Below, one piece after another: positions 41,880 to 50,062 of a stretch of 64,000 nucleotides of DNA. The DNA comes from Pseudomonas sp. ANT_H12B (GTDB lineage: Bacteria; Pseudomonadota; Gammaproteobacteria; Pseudomonadales; Pseudomonadaceae), in assembly GCF_008369325.1 (NCBI RefSeq), contig NZ_VOBI01000019.1, positions 1 to 64,000 on the forward strand. Direction: 5' to 3'. The number at the start of each line of letters is the position of its first letter. Positions within the stretch are counted from its first letter, which is position 1. The notes under the pieces were generated by a model that searched no databases, had not been told where the DNA came from, and saw nothing but the letters and a program-made list of their open reading frames with translations. The position numbers were made by a program, and so were the translations under genes.

Positions 41880-43174
41880 TGATTCAACGCTCCTTGCGGT
41901 ACGTACTGGCCACACTGGTAGTGCTGGCCCTGATTCTCGGTGGCGGTTACTGGTACCTGAAACGCCCGGCACCCGAACCGACCCTCGAACAGCTGACGCC
42001 AGCCGATGGCGCCGCGATGACCCGTATCACCCCCGGCAACACCCCGCGCGCCCATGTGCTGGTGGCGGTCAATGAAGGCCAGAAACTCAGCGACAAACAA
42101 TTGATAACCCTGAGCCGCACTGGTTCGGCGCAGATTGTTCAGGTGATTTTGCCCACAGACTGCCTGCTGCAAAGCCGTGCCTTGCAATCGGGTTTGAGAG
42201 AACTCAAAGGCCCGGCAACTCTGGTCAGCGGCATCGGCCCTGGCGCCGTGCTGGCGTGGCGCTGGTTGTCCGAGCAGAAGGACGACAAGGCTCAGGCCGT
42301 CTCTGTGGACCTGGCCCTGGAAAAACCCGGCTGCACGCACTTGCTGCCCAAAAGCGCCGCCCACGGTCACTGGCTGGTGGCCTGGAACGACAACCCGGAC
42401 GACACCAGCGCCGGCTTCGTACGCGACCAACCCAACGCCGAAACCAGCATCAGCGACTACGACATCAATCTGCCGCAAGTGCTGAACAACGAGCTGCGCA
42501 AGATCCTCGTCGGCGGCGACAAAGCCGCTGGCGGTCTGCAGATTCCGGTGGTTGAAGTCCCGGCCGGTCAAGCCAAGGACACTGTCACCCTGTTCCTTTC
42601 CGGTGACGGCGGCTGGCGCGACCTCGATCGTGACGTAGCGGGCGAGATGGCGAAGATTGGCTATCCGGTGGTCGGCATCGATACCCTGCGCTACTACTGG
42701 CAGCACAAGAGCCCGGAGCAAAGCGCTTTGGACCTCGCCGAGCTGATGCAACACTACCGACAGAAATGGGGCACCAAGCGCTTCATCCTGACCGGTTACT
42801 CGTTCGGCGCCGACGTCCTGCCGGCGATCTACAACCGCCTGGAGCCTTCGGAACAGCAGCGCGTCGACGCAATTATCCTGCTGGCCTTCGCCCGCACCGG
42901 CAGCTTCGAGATCGAAGTCGAAGGCTGGCTCGGCAACGCCGGCAAAGAAGCTGCCACCGGCCCCGAAATGGCCAAGCTGCCGCCGGAGAAAGTGGTGTGC
43001 ATCTACGGTGAAGAAGAAGTCGACGAGAGCGGCTGCACCGACAAGACCGCGGTTGGAGAGGCAATGAAATTGCCTGGCGGACATCACTTCGACGAGAACT
43101 ATCCGGCGCTGGCCCAGCGGTTGGTGGATGTGATCGAGAAGCGTCAAGCGAAGGAGACGGCGGCTCAAGAGTGA
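41879..43174 (+). CDS. virJ: VirJ/AcvB-family aminoacyl-phosphatidylglycerol hydrolase
   Basis: The 431-residue product has a single N-terminal membrane anchor or signal (YVLATLVVLALILGGGYWYL) and a C-terminal alpha/beta-hydrolase VirJ domain. TLFLSGDGGWRDLDRDVAGEM, the nucleophile elbow TGYSFGADVLP with Ser near residue 307, and the late GGHHFDENYP with the catalytic His are visible. AcvB of Agrobacterium and PA0919 of P. aeruginosa cleave aminoacyl-phosphatidylglycerol made by the adjacent synthase, so this protein should reverse MprF in the periplasm. Its ATG overlaps the mprF stop (TGATGA). It is the last gene of the operon. Confidence 0.9.
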   Translation: MIQRSLRYVLATLVVLALILGGGYWYLKRPAPEPTLEQLTPADGAAMTRITPGNTPRAHVLVAVNEGQKLSDKQLITLSRTGSAQIVQVILPTDCLLQSRALQSGLRELKGPATLVSGIGPGAVLAWRWLSEQKDDKAQAVSVDLALEKPGCTHLLPKSAAHGHWLVAWNDNPDDTSAGFVRDQPNAETSISDYDINLPQVLNNELRKILVGGDKAAGGLQIPVVEVPAGQAKDTVTLFLSGDGGWRDLDRDVAGEMAKIGYPVVGIDTLRYYWQHKSPEQSALDLAELMQHYRQKWGTKRFILTGYSFGADVLPAIYNRLEPSEQQRVDAIILLAFARTGSFEIEVEGWLGNAGKEAATGPEMAKLPPEKVVCIYGEEEVDESGCTDKTAVGEAMKLPGGHHFDENYPALAQRLVDVIEKRQAKETAAQE

Positions 43175-43190
43175 TCTGAACGCCGCCCAC

Positions 43191-43229
43191 AAAAAGCCCC
43201 CGCAGCCATAAGGCTGCGGGGGCTTTTTT
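43191..43229 (+). terminator. terminator of the mprF-virJ operon
   Basis: AAAAAGCCCCCGCAGCC, loop ATAA and GGCTGCGGGGGCTTTTTT form a 17-bp perfect stem, working in both directions. Confidence 0.95.
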
Positions 43230-43240
43230 ACATGTACAAA

Positions 43241-43272
43241 CATGAAGTGCTACCAGCTAGCCGGACTTCATG
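43241..43272. repeat. inverted repeat at the end of the low-GC cassette
   Basis: CATGAAGT and ACTTCATG flank a 16-base loop that itself contains GCTAGC. It lies 23 bases past the phosphatase stop codon and could be the end signal of the minus-strand operon (TTTGTAC follows) or a boundary remnant of insertion. Confidence 0.5.
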
Positions 43273-43294
43273 TCGATGCTCTGTGCTTCCAAGG

Positions 43295-43966
43295 CTAAAG
43301 CTGAACATCTATCCACGTTACGTCATCTTCAACAGCGATAAAGTCGCTATCCGATGCTGCCAGCAAGCTGCTTTGCTGCGACTCCGTCAACTCCGCCCAG
43401 AAGCCATCGGTTACGAACACCAGTCGCTCACCGACGGCCAATGGATGAAAAACAAAGTCAGGGTCCGGGGCACGATTAACCTTCAGGCATCGGGTTACCC
43501 GGTTTCGAGCCGGATCTTGCGCCAGCTCGCGGTGCGAACGGTCGCGCCTCCAATTGGTCTTGCAGTGGGGCGGCGTAATCCACTCGATCGTGCCTGCCGG
43601 TGTCACTACACCGCAAGAACAGTCACCCTCATACGCAAGCGTGAGCTTTCCATGAGCAGCGAAACCGATCAGGTAACACGTGGTCCCTGTCTGGTCCGCA
43701 AACAAAGTGGGGTGAAGCTCGGCCAGCACTGAACCAAGAACCTGCTCAACTGATCCATGCTCAGTGATATCGCCTCCCTGATCTATGTGTTTCGGGTAGG
43801 CCGCTAAAACACCTTTTACGAAATATTCAGCCAATTGGCCACTGCCGGACTTCGACGTACCGTCCGTGATGACGAACAGCCCTCTGTCGCCGTCGCAGAG
43901 AGCTCCAGCACAGTCATGATTGGCTTTCCTGCTCCGTCCGATTACTGATCTGGTGGCGTATCTCAT
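43295..43966 (-). CDS. PP2C-like protein phosphatase, third gene of the cassette
   Basis: The 223-residue product has the metal-dependent PPM/PP2C fold motifs: GRSRKANHDCAG at residues 10-21 (Arg, Asn and Asp of motif 1), FVITDGTSKSGSG at 31-43 (metal-binding Asp), AYEGDCSCGVV and FVTDGFWAELT near 187. The usual DGMGG is altered to DGTSKSG. It should remove phosphate from Ser or Thr, in the cytoplasm, but no kinase is next to it. It overlaps the nucleotidyltransferase gene by 4 bases (ATGA), showing tight coupling. GC content is well below that of flanking virJ and kup. A role in controlling or reversing the action of the nucleotidyltransferase is a guess. Confidence 0.82.
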   Translation of the reverse strand: MRYATRSVIGRSRKANHDCAGALCDGDRGLFVITDGTSKSGSGQLAEYFVKGVLAAYPKHIDQGGDITEHGSVEQVLGSVLAELHPTLFADQTGTTCYLIGFAAHGKLTLAYEGDCSCGVVTPAGTIEWITPPHCKTNWRRDRSHRELAQDPARNRVTRCLKVNRAPDPDFVFHPLAVGERLVFVTDGFWAELTESQQSSLLAASDSDFIAVEDDVTWIDVQL

Positions 43967-44661
43967 GCGTTGCCCAGATCTTTCATGCGCATGTGGATGA
44001 TTCGCCCTCTACCCGGATTAGCCTGCACCGAGCCCGAGCTTTCAATCACGTAGTCGATACCACTGAGCGCCGTGAGTTCTCGAATTCCAGTGGTGATGAA
44101 GTCCTTGAGCTCAGACTCAGCCTGGCGAACTTCTTCCAAAAGCTCTGTACGACCATCAATCAAGATGATGATGTCTTCGACGTCTTTGTGGTACGGATCG
44201 CCCTCACCGCGACCGCTAAAGGCCTCTAGCTTCGTCGCAAGAAAGTAAGTCGGTTTGAATATCTGGATGACCGTACCGCTGGGCAACGTAAATTTATCAG
44301 CCCTCGACAGCCCCTCCACGAACCAACGGTTGGCATATCCGAGAACTTCGGGATCAGAAGGCATCACGTCAACGACGACGTCGTTGAAGCGGAAACGACA
44401 GTTAACTTCATCCTCACCGGTGATCTTGAAGTTCTTGGCCGCTAGCCGTTCTGTGAGGTGTTGCCAGGCGCCAATACCTGCCAGCTCGATCACCAAGTCA
44501 ACATCATCGGTGAAACGAATGTCGTCCAGCACAGAAGCGTCAGTAACCAGCATGGCCGTGGTGCAACCGCCGACGAAGGCAACCTCAGCGAGAAACTCCT
44601 CCCCCAAGCCGTCTGCAACAAACTCTATGAGCTCATAGTTGTGATCAGCATTTGATGACAT
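43963..44661 (-). CDS. nucleotidyltransferase of the AbiEii/DUF6036-like type
   Basis: The 232-residue product has the nucleotidyltransferase core FVGGCTTAML (residues 29-38, the GG motif) and RFTDDVDLVIEL (49-60, the catalytic Asp pair DVD), followed by RFNDVVVDVMPSD (third Asp). The C-terminal half has LATKLEAFSGRGEGDPYHKDVEDIIILIDGR, given here in its shorter marks KLEAF, DVEDI and DGR, which is the family's nucleotide-binding helix set. Toxins such as AbiEii and MenT share this fold and modify tRNA or other targets. The gene sits 1 base after the winged-helix gene and overlaps the phosphatase gene. No substrate can be named. Confidence 0.82.
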   Translation of the reverse strand: MSSNADHNYELIEFVADGLGEEFLAEVAFVGGCTTAMLVTDASVLDDIRFTDDVDLVIELAGIGAWQHLTERLAAKNFKITGEDEVNCRFRFNDVVVDVMPSDPEVLGYANRWFVEGLSRADKFTLPSGTVIQIFKPTYFLATKLEAFSGRGEGDPYHKDVEDIIILIDGRTELLEEVRQAESELKDFITTGIRELTALSGIDYVIESSGSVQANPGRGRIIHMRMKDLGNA

Positions 44662-44662
44662 G

Positions 44663-45430
44663 TTATTTCAGCCCCATCCCTGCTTTTAGAATGCCAACCG
44701 CCACACCACACTCTCGCGGGCCGCCAAGACGGATCGCATCAACAAGCGCTAGATAGTGATAAAGGATTCTGTCCTTCTTCACCGCTTCCGGCACAGTTTT
44801 GTAGAGCGGCTCTATCGCCTGACCACGCTCAGTTCCGAGTGCATCAGGCCAAACCGGAATCAGCCCGCCCGCGCTCTTGATGCTTTTGGACAGCGCTGGT
44901 GCTGCGAAGCCTGTTGGAATACCGCGAACCATTGCGCCCGGCTTCACGGGAAAAAAGTATTTCAGAGCGTGCTCGGTGATTTTCAGCAGCTCTCGCCGAT
45001 TAACTTTCGCAAGCCCGGTGTCGTAGTCATTGGTCAGCAATCCAGACTCGCGACATCTTGCCATGGAGTTGGAAATCTCACTTTTGCTTAGCCCAAGAGA
45101 CGCTGACAACGCACGCAACGAGTAAGCTTCACTCCAGCCCGTCAGCGGCGCAGAAGGGACGGATTCCGACCACCCCTCCCATCCATCCTCCTCGCCCAAG
45201 GGTGAGTCGAACTCCCGGCGGTGGAATACCATGTCTTCACCACCAGTAAGGTAGGTGGCTAGCGACTCCCCTACTCGCCCCCCTGCCGTCATTCGATTTA
45301 TCTGCTGGGGCTTCAACAATTCCTCAACCCTGTTCGAATTCGACTCAGATTCCATCTTCCCAAAGAGGTTTTCTTCCCGGGCGTGCAGGCTGGCCATTTT
45401 AAACAAAAGCAAAATATCTTGACTCTTCAT
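44663..45430 (-). CDS. winged-helix DNA-binding protein heading the cassette
   Basis: The start at 45430 (GGAG upstream) gives 255 residues. The N-terminus MKSQDILLLFKMASLHARE and the later YSLRALSASLGLSKSEISN, with ARCRESGLL at about 103-133, form a MarR/ROK-like winged helix-turn-helix. An insert of about 70 hydrophilic residues (25-98) separates the two parts. The C-terminal half (KYFFPVKPGAMVRGIPTGF, then ALVDAIRLGGPRECG) looks like a conserved second domain. Its position before a nucleotidyltransferase recalls AbiEi-type antitoxin regulators, though I see no AbiEi domain. It likely represses its own promoter through the palindrome at 45449-45474. Confidence 0.78.
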   Translation of the reverse strand: MKSQDILLLFKMASLHAREENLFGKMESESNSNRVEELLKPQQINRMTAGGRVGESLATYLTGGEDMVFHRREFDSPLGEEDGWEGWSESVPSAPLTGWSEAYSLRALSASLGLSKSEISNSMARCRESGLLTNDYDTGLAKVNRRELLKITEHALKYFFPVKPGAMVRGIPTGFAAPALSKSIKSAGGLIPVWPDALGTERGQAIEPLYKTVPEAVKKDRILYHYLALVDAIRLGGPRECGVAVGILKAGMGLK

Positions 45431-45448
45431 GAAGCTAAAAACTCCAAG

Positions 45449-45474
45449 TGTCCACATTCCATAAAACGTGGACA
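45449..45474 (-). promoter_or_regulatory. operator palindrome at the cassette promoter
   Basis: TGTCCAC at 45449-45455 and GTGGACA at 45468-45474 are perfect inverted arms around 12 bases. They lie 19-44 bases upstream of the winged-helix start, so they overlap the place where the -10 element of the cassette should be. This is the usual place for an autorepressor site. Confidence 0.7.
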
Positions 45475-45577
45475 TTTGTCTCATTGAGAATATCGAGCCG
45501 TCAAGACCTTCCGATATTTATCAGGTTTCACCGGGAAACCTGCCCCGCCGCGTTTAGTTTTGTTTTGTTTACTTCAA

Positions 45578-45706
45578 GGTGTCGCATATCGGATGACACC
45601 CGCAGACCTTGTAGGCAAACTCCGAATTTCGCTTTTGGGCACTTTGATGCCTTGTTGCGCTTTTCTTCGACGGGATACTCTCCGGACGTCGCTGACCATT
45701 CAGCGA
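45578..45706 (+). other. upstream part of the long gap: two hairpins, no gene
   Basis: Between the cassette and the DUF3077 gene, 45431-45919 has no convincing gene. In its left part I see GGTGTC paired with GACACC (45578-45600), and a perfect hairpin TCGCTGA, loop CCAT, TCAGCGA (45689-45706). An AT-rich tract (TTTAGTTTTGTTTTGTTTAC, about 45553-45572) in front may belong to a promoter. Short open frames here lack ribosome binding sites. Confidence 0.5.
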
Positions 45707-45807
45707 TCGGGTGTGGTAACCCGGCGAAACCAGCGCAACAGCGCCTTCATCCCGAACACAGGCATTTTTAATGTCTGCGATCTCGAGTTATGGCGGCTGT
45801 GCGTGGG

Positions 45808-45910
45808 ACGCCCTCGGGCGTGCCGGTTTCCTTGGTTCCCGGTTTACCACCCTGCGTACAGCTGCCTCCCTTCCGTGTGGTAACGGAAATGGCAGCTCCT
45901 CGAACCCAGG
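45808..45910 (+). ncRNA. structured leader with hairpin and predicted pseudoknot before the DUF3077 gene
   Basis: ACGCCC-TC-GGGCGT (45808-45821) forms a first hairpin. A second, long hairpin has outer stem AGCTGCC (45860-45866) with GGCAGCT (45891-45897) and inner stem TTCCGT (45871-45876) with ACGGAA (45883-45888). Its 6-base loop GTGGTA (45877-45882) is fully complementary to TACCAC at 45845-45850, so a pseudoknot can form. The ribosome binding site CAGGAATAAAACC follows at once. The layout suggests a cis-regulatory RNA, thermosensor or regulator-binding leader controlling translation of the DUF3077 gene. Confidence 0.6.
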
Positions 45911-45919
45911 AATAAAACC

Positions 45920-46234
45920 ATGACCAAAACAAATCCATCAGAACCTGACGAACTGAAAACCATAGGCCTCACCCCCTTCATCTACTGCTCGAACCAGGCA
46001 CTGTTCCGTGTCAGTCGAGACGTACCCCTCGGCAATGCGCTAGCCATGGCCTCTGATTTTCTGTTCCTTGCCAAGGAGCTGACCAAAGATGCTGCCTACG
46101 CCCGAGACACCGACCGACATGCCTGGGCCGCGCATTACCTGACAGCAATGAGTAAGGCCGTGATTGATGATGTGGTGAAGGTACTGACGCCGCCACCGCC
46201 ACCTGCCCGGACAAAAGCCGAATCTAAAAAATAG
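45920..46234 (+). CDS. DUF3077 family protein
   Basis: The 104-residue product carries LFRVSRDVPLGNALAMASDFLFLAKEL and WAAHYLTAMSKAVIDDVV (shorter marks: LFRV, VPLGNAL, AAHYL), which I recognise as DUF3077, a family of small soluble helical proteins found in many copies in Pseudomonas. A Pro-rich tail (TPPPPPARTKAESKK) ends it. The function is unknown. CAGGAATAAAACC is the ribosome binding site, and a long folded leader precedes it. Confidence 0.85.
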   Translation: MTKTNPSEPDELKTIGLTPFIYCSNQALFRVSRDVPLGNALAMASDFLFLAKELTKDAAYARDTDRHAWAAHYLTAMSKAVIDDVVKVLTPPPPPARTKAESKK

Positions 46235-46262
46235 CGGCCCGAAAGCAAATAACACCACAGCC

Positions 46263-46357
46263 CTTGTGGGAGCGAGCCTGCTCGCGATAGTGCTCTGCCA
46301 GTCAACATCAATGTTGAATGTCAGGTCCTCATCGCGAGCAGGCTGCTCCCACAGGGG
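46263..46357. repeat. GCGAGC-family palindrome pair
   Basis: CTTGTGGGAGCGAGCCTGCTCGCGAT and ATCGCGAGCAGGCTGCTCCCACAG face each other across about 40 bases, the same two-headed design as near 52901. Confidence 0.9.
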
Positions 46358-46387
46358 GATAGCAAGTGGATTCAAGTCATCAGACAC

Positions 46388-46426
46388 AAAAAAACCCCCG
46401 CTACCTCAAGGCAGCGGGGGCTTTTT
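46388..46426. terminator. bidirectional terminator between DUF3077 gene and kup
   Basis: AAAAAAACCCCCGCTACC, loop TCAA and GGCAGCGGGGGCTTTTT form a strong stem with A- and T-runs, serving both convergent genes. Confidence 0.92.
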
Positions 46427-46434
46427 GTTGTGGC

Positions 46435-48336
46435 TTACATCTCTACCTGAGTACCCAGCTCAATCACCCGGTTCAGCGGCAGGTTGAAGAAGCGCAAATT
46501 GCCGTTGGCGTTCTTCAACATGAAGGCAAACAACGCCTCGCGCCAACGGGCCATGCCTTCAAGCTTGGAGGCGATGACCGTCTCGCGGCTGAGGAAGTAG
46601 GTGGTGCGCATCGGACTGAAGTCCAGGTCATCGAGATGACACAGCTTCAGCGCTTGCGGCACGTCCGGCTCGTCGACGAAGCCAAAGTGCAGGATCACCC
46701 GGAAGAAGCCTTCGCCGTGGGATTCGACCTCGAAACGCCTTGATGCCGGCACCCGCGGGATGTCTTCGTACACCACCGTCAACAGCACCACTTGCTCGTG
46801 CAACACCTGGTTATGCAGCAGGTTGTGCAACAACGCGTGAGGTACGGCGTCTGGCCTCGCGGTCAGGAACACTGCAGTGCCCTGGACGCGATGCGGTGGT
46901 TGCACGGCGATACTGCTGATGAAAATCGGCAGCGGCAGCCCGCCTTCGTCCATGCGTTCCACCAGCAGTTGCTTGCCGCGTTTCCAGGTGGTCATCAGCA
47001 CAAACAGCGCAATACCGGCAATCACCGGGAACGCCCCACCCTGAACGATTTTCGGCACGTTGGCAGCGAAGTACAGACCGTCTACCAACAGGAAACCGAT
47101 CAACAGCGGAACCGCGAGGATCGGTGGCCATTTCCACAGCAGCAATATCACCGCCGACACCAGGACGGTGGTCATTAGCATCGTGCCCGTCACGGCCACG
47201 CCGTAAGCCGAGGCCAGCGCGCCGGAGGACTCGAAGCCCAGCACCAACAGGATGACGCCGACCATCAGCGCCCAGTTCACCGCGCCGATGTAGATCTGAC
47301 CCTGCTCGGCACTGGAGGTGTGCTGAATGTGCATGCGTGGAATGTAACCGAGCTGAATCGCCTGACGGGTCAGGGAGAACGCACCGGAAATCACCGCCTG
47401 AGAAGCAATCACCGTGGCCAGGGTCGACAACCCCACCAACGGAATCAGCGCCCAACTCGGTGCCAGCAGGTAGAACGGGTTGCGCGCGGCTTCCGGGTCA
47501 CCGAGCAGCAACGCGCCCTGGCCGAAGTAGTTCAGCACCAACGCCGGCAGCACAAGGATGAACCACGCACGGGCAATCGGCTTGCGACCGAAGTGGCCCA
47601 TGTCGGCGTACAGCGCTTCGGCACCGGTCAATGCCAGCACTACCGCGCCGAGAATCGCCACGCCCATGCCCGGGTGCACGATGAAGAAGCGCACGCCCCA
47701 CACCGGGTTCATTGCTTTCAACACTTCCGGGTGCTGCATGATGCCGTAGACACCCAGCGCCCCCAGCACCACAAACCAAGTGACCATGATGGGGCCGAAC
47801 AGGATGCCGATCCGCGCGGTACCGTGACTCTGAATCAGGAACAGTGCCACCAGCACGATCAACGACAGTGGCACCACCCAATGGTCGATACCCTCGAAAG
47901 CCAGTCCCAGGCCTTCAATCGCCGAGAGCACAGAGATCGCCGGAGTGATCATGCTGTCGCCATAGAACAGCGCCGCGCCGATCAGCCCGCAGACCACCAG
48001 CAAAGTGCGCAACTTCGGATGCCCGGCCGCAGCCCGCCGAGCGAGGGCGGTCAAGGCCATGATCCCGCCTTCGCCCTGGTTGTCGGCGCGCAGCACGAAC
48101 ATCATGTACTTGATCGTCACAACCCAGATCAGCGACCAGAAGATCAGTGCCAGAATTCCCAGCACCCCGTCATGATTGACGGGCACACCATAGCCACCGG
48201 AAAACACTTCTTTGAGGGTGTACAGCGGGCTCGTGCCGATATCGCCATAAACCACCCCGACCGCCGCGACCAGCATGCCGATCGGCTTCGCCGCCGAATG
48301 CTCGGCGCCCGCCGCGTGACTACTTGCCTGACCCAT
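46435..48336 (-). CDS. kup: low-affinity potassium transporter Kup
   Basis: The 633-residue product is full length for the KUP/HAK/KT family, with 12 membrane helices and a C-terminal cytosolic part from about residue 460. The N-terminal AVGVVYGDIGTSPLYTLKEVF is the family signature with the conserved GDxGTSPLY core. ALTGAEALYADMGHFGRKPI is the conserved loop after the fifth helix. It brings K+ into the cell, probably with protons, when Trk or Kdp systems are not enough. It is divergent from rimO across 276 bases. Confidence 0.97.
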   Translation of the reverse strand: MGQASSHAAGAEHSAAKPIGMLVAAVGVVYGDIGTSPLYTLKEVFSGGYGVPVNHDGVLGILALIFWSLIWVVTIKYMMFVLRADNQGEGGIMALTALARRAAAGHPKLRTLLVVCGLIGAALFYGDSMITPAISVLSAIEGLGLAFEGIDHWVVPLSLIVLVALFLIQSHGTARIGILFGPIMVTWFVVLGALGVYGIMQHPEVLKAMNPVWGVRFFIVHPGMGVAILGAVVLALTGAEALYADMGHFGRKPIARAWFILVLPALVLNYFGQGALLLGDPEAARNPFYLLAPSWALIPLVGLSTLATVIASQAVISGAFSLTRQAIQLGYIPRMHIQHTSSAEQGQIYIGAVNWALMVGVILLVLGFESSGALASAYGVAVTGTMLMTTVLVSAVILLLWKWPPILAVPLLIGFLLVDGLYFAANVPKIVQGGAFPVIAGIALFVLMTTWKRGKQLLVERMDEGGLPLPIFISSIAVQPPHRVQGTAVFLTARPDAVPHALLHNLLHNQVLHEQVVLLTVVYEDIPRVPASRRFEVESHGEGFFRVILHFGFVDEPDVPQALKLCHLDDLDFSPMRTTYFLSRETVIASKLEGMARWREALFAFMLKNANGNLRFFNLPLNRVIELGTQVEM

Positions 48337-48612
48337 CCACCACTCCCACTACTCATATAAGAAGCACTATGCTTTGCCGTGCAGCATGCGCTGTTTTACA
48401 TCACGTTACAGACGTTTCATTGACTGTAAAAAATCGGTAAAGCGTAACGGCGCGAAGCATAGCGCAGCACTCGTCGTATTTCCCTGCATAAAGCTGGTCA
48501 AGTGCGCCTCTCATCGCTAGAATTGCGCACTTTTTGATCAGAGGCGCAGTAAAGCGCCCGTCAGTCGCCTTGCCGATCTCGGCTGGAGGCGTCACAAATA
48601 CCGAGGTTAGAC

Positions 48613-49950
48613 ATGTCCACCACTCCTGCGCCGGCCAATCCAAAGGTTGGCTTCGTATCCCTGGGTTGCCCCAAAGCACTGGTCGACTCCGAGCGCATCC
48701 TTACCCAGCTGCGCATGGAAGGCTATGACGTTGTGTCCACGTATCAGGACGCTGACGTCGTGGTGGTCAACACCTGCGGCTTCATCGACTCGGCCAAGGC
48801 TGAGTCTCTGGAAGTGATCGGCGAAGCCATCAAGGAAAACGGCAAGGTCATCGTGACCGGCTGCATGGGCGTCGAAGAAGGCAACATTCGCAAAGTTCAC
48901 CCGAGCGTGCTGGCCGTGACCGGTCCGCAGCAGTACGAGCAAGTGGTCAACGCCGTGCACGACGCCGTGCCCCCGCGCCAGGATCACAACCCGCTGATCG
49001 ACCTGGTGCCGCCGCAAGGCATCAAGCTGACCCCGCGCCACTACGCCTACCTGAAGATTTCCGAAGGCTGCAACCACAGCTGCAGCTTCTGCATCATCCC
49101 GTCGATGCGTGGCAAACTGGTCAGCCGCCCGGTCGGTGACGTGCTCGACGAAGCCCAGCGCCTGGTCAAGGCCGGCGTCAAAGAGCTGTTGGTGATCTCG
49201 CAAGACACCAGCGCCTACGGCGTCGACGTGAAATACCGCACCGGTTTCTGGAACGGCGCGCCGGTGAAAACCCGCATGACCGAACTCTGCGAAGCCCTGA
49301 GCACCCTCGGCGTCTGGGTTCGCCTGCACTACGTTTACCCGTACCCGCACGTCGATGAGCTGATTCCACTGATGGCCGCCGGGAAAATCTTGCCGTACCT
49401 GGACATCCCGTTCCAGCACGCCAGCCCGAAAGTCCTGAAAGCCATGAAACGCCCGGCCTTCGAAGACAAGACTCTGGCGCGCATCAAGAACTGGCGCGAA
49501 ATCTGCCCGGACCTGATCATCCGCTCGACCTTCATCGTCGGCTTCCCCGGCGAAACCGAAGAAGACTTCCAGTACCTGCTGAACTGGCTGACTGAAGCCC
49601 AACTGGACCGCGTTGGCTGCTTCCAGTACTCGCCAGTCGAAGGCGCACCAGCCAACCTGCTGGACGCAGCCATCGTGCCGGATGACGTCAAGCAGGACCG
49701 CTGGGACCGTTTCATGGCGCACCAGCAAGCCATCAGTTCGGCACGCCTGCAAATGCGCGTCGGCCGTGAAATCGAAGTGCTCGTCGATGAAGTCGACGAG
49801 CAAGGCGCGGTCGGCCGCTGCTTCTTCGATGCCCCGGAAATCGACGGCAACGTATTCATCGACAACGGCAGCAACCTCAAGCCAGGCGATAAAGTCTGGT
49901 GCAAAGTGACCGACGCCGACGAATACGACCTGTGGGCTGAACAGATCTAA
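48613..49950 (+). CDS. rimO: ribosomal protein S12 methylthiotransferase RimO
   Basis: The 445-residue radical-SAM enzyme adds a methylthio group to Asp88 of ribosomal protein S12. The UPF0004 domain starts KVGFVSLGCPKALVDSE, with Cys at NTCGFID and GCMGVEE for the auxiliary cluster. The radical-SAM cysteines are in EGCNHSCSFCIIPSMRG at about residues 150-165, and a C-terminal TRAM domain runs from about 370. The 276 bases before it, shared with kup, show no clear operator. Confidence 0.97.
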   Translation: MSTTPAPANPKVGFVSLGCPKALVDSERILTQLRMEGYDVVSTYQDADVVVVNTCGFIDSAKAESLEVIGEAIKENGKVIVTGCMGVEEGNIRKVHPSVLAVTGPQQYEQVVNAVHDAVPPRQDHNPLIDLVPPQGIKLTPRHYAYLKISEGCNHSCSFCIIPSMRGKLVSRPVGDVLDEAQRLVKAGVKELLVISQDTSAYGVDVKYRTGFWNGAPVKTRMTELCEALSTLGVWVRLHYVYPYPHVDELIPLMAAGKILPYLDIPFQHASPKVLKAMKRPAFEDKTLARIKNWREICPDLIIRSTFIVGFPGETEEDFQYLLNWLTEAQLDRVGCFQYSPVEGAPANLLDAAIVPDDVKQDRWDRFMAHQQAISSARLQMRVGREIEVLVDEVDEQGAVGRCFFDAPEIDGNVFIDNGSNLKPGDKVWCKVTDADEYDLWAEQI

Positions 49951-49964
49951 ACGCAAAAAATACG

Positions 49965-50002
49965 AAAAGCCCTGCTCTCTTGACGAGATGCGGGGCTTTT
50001 TT
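49965..50002 (+). terminator. terminator of rimO
   Basis: AAAAGCCCTGC and GCGGGGCTTTTTT pair across an internal TCTC-loop-GAGA stem and end in a T-run. Confidence 0.88.
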
Positions 50003-50062
50003 ACGTCTATCGTTTTGTGAGGAAAGGATTCTCGACATTCACAGGAAAAGGGGCAGCCGGCC

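Noticed and set aside
45560..45883. Two overlapping short frames in the DUF3077 leader
   Set aside because: They lack ribosome binding sites and run through the strong hairpins; a folded RNA explains the region better.
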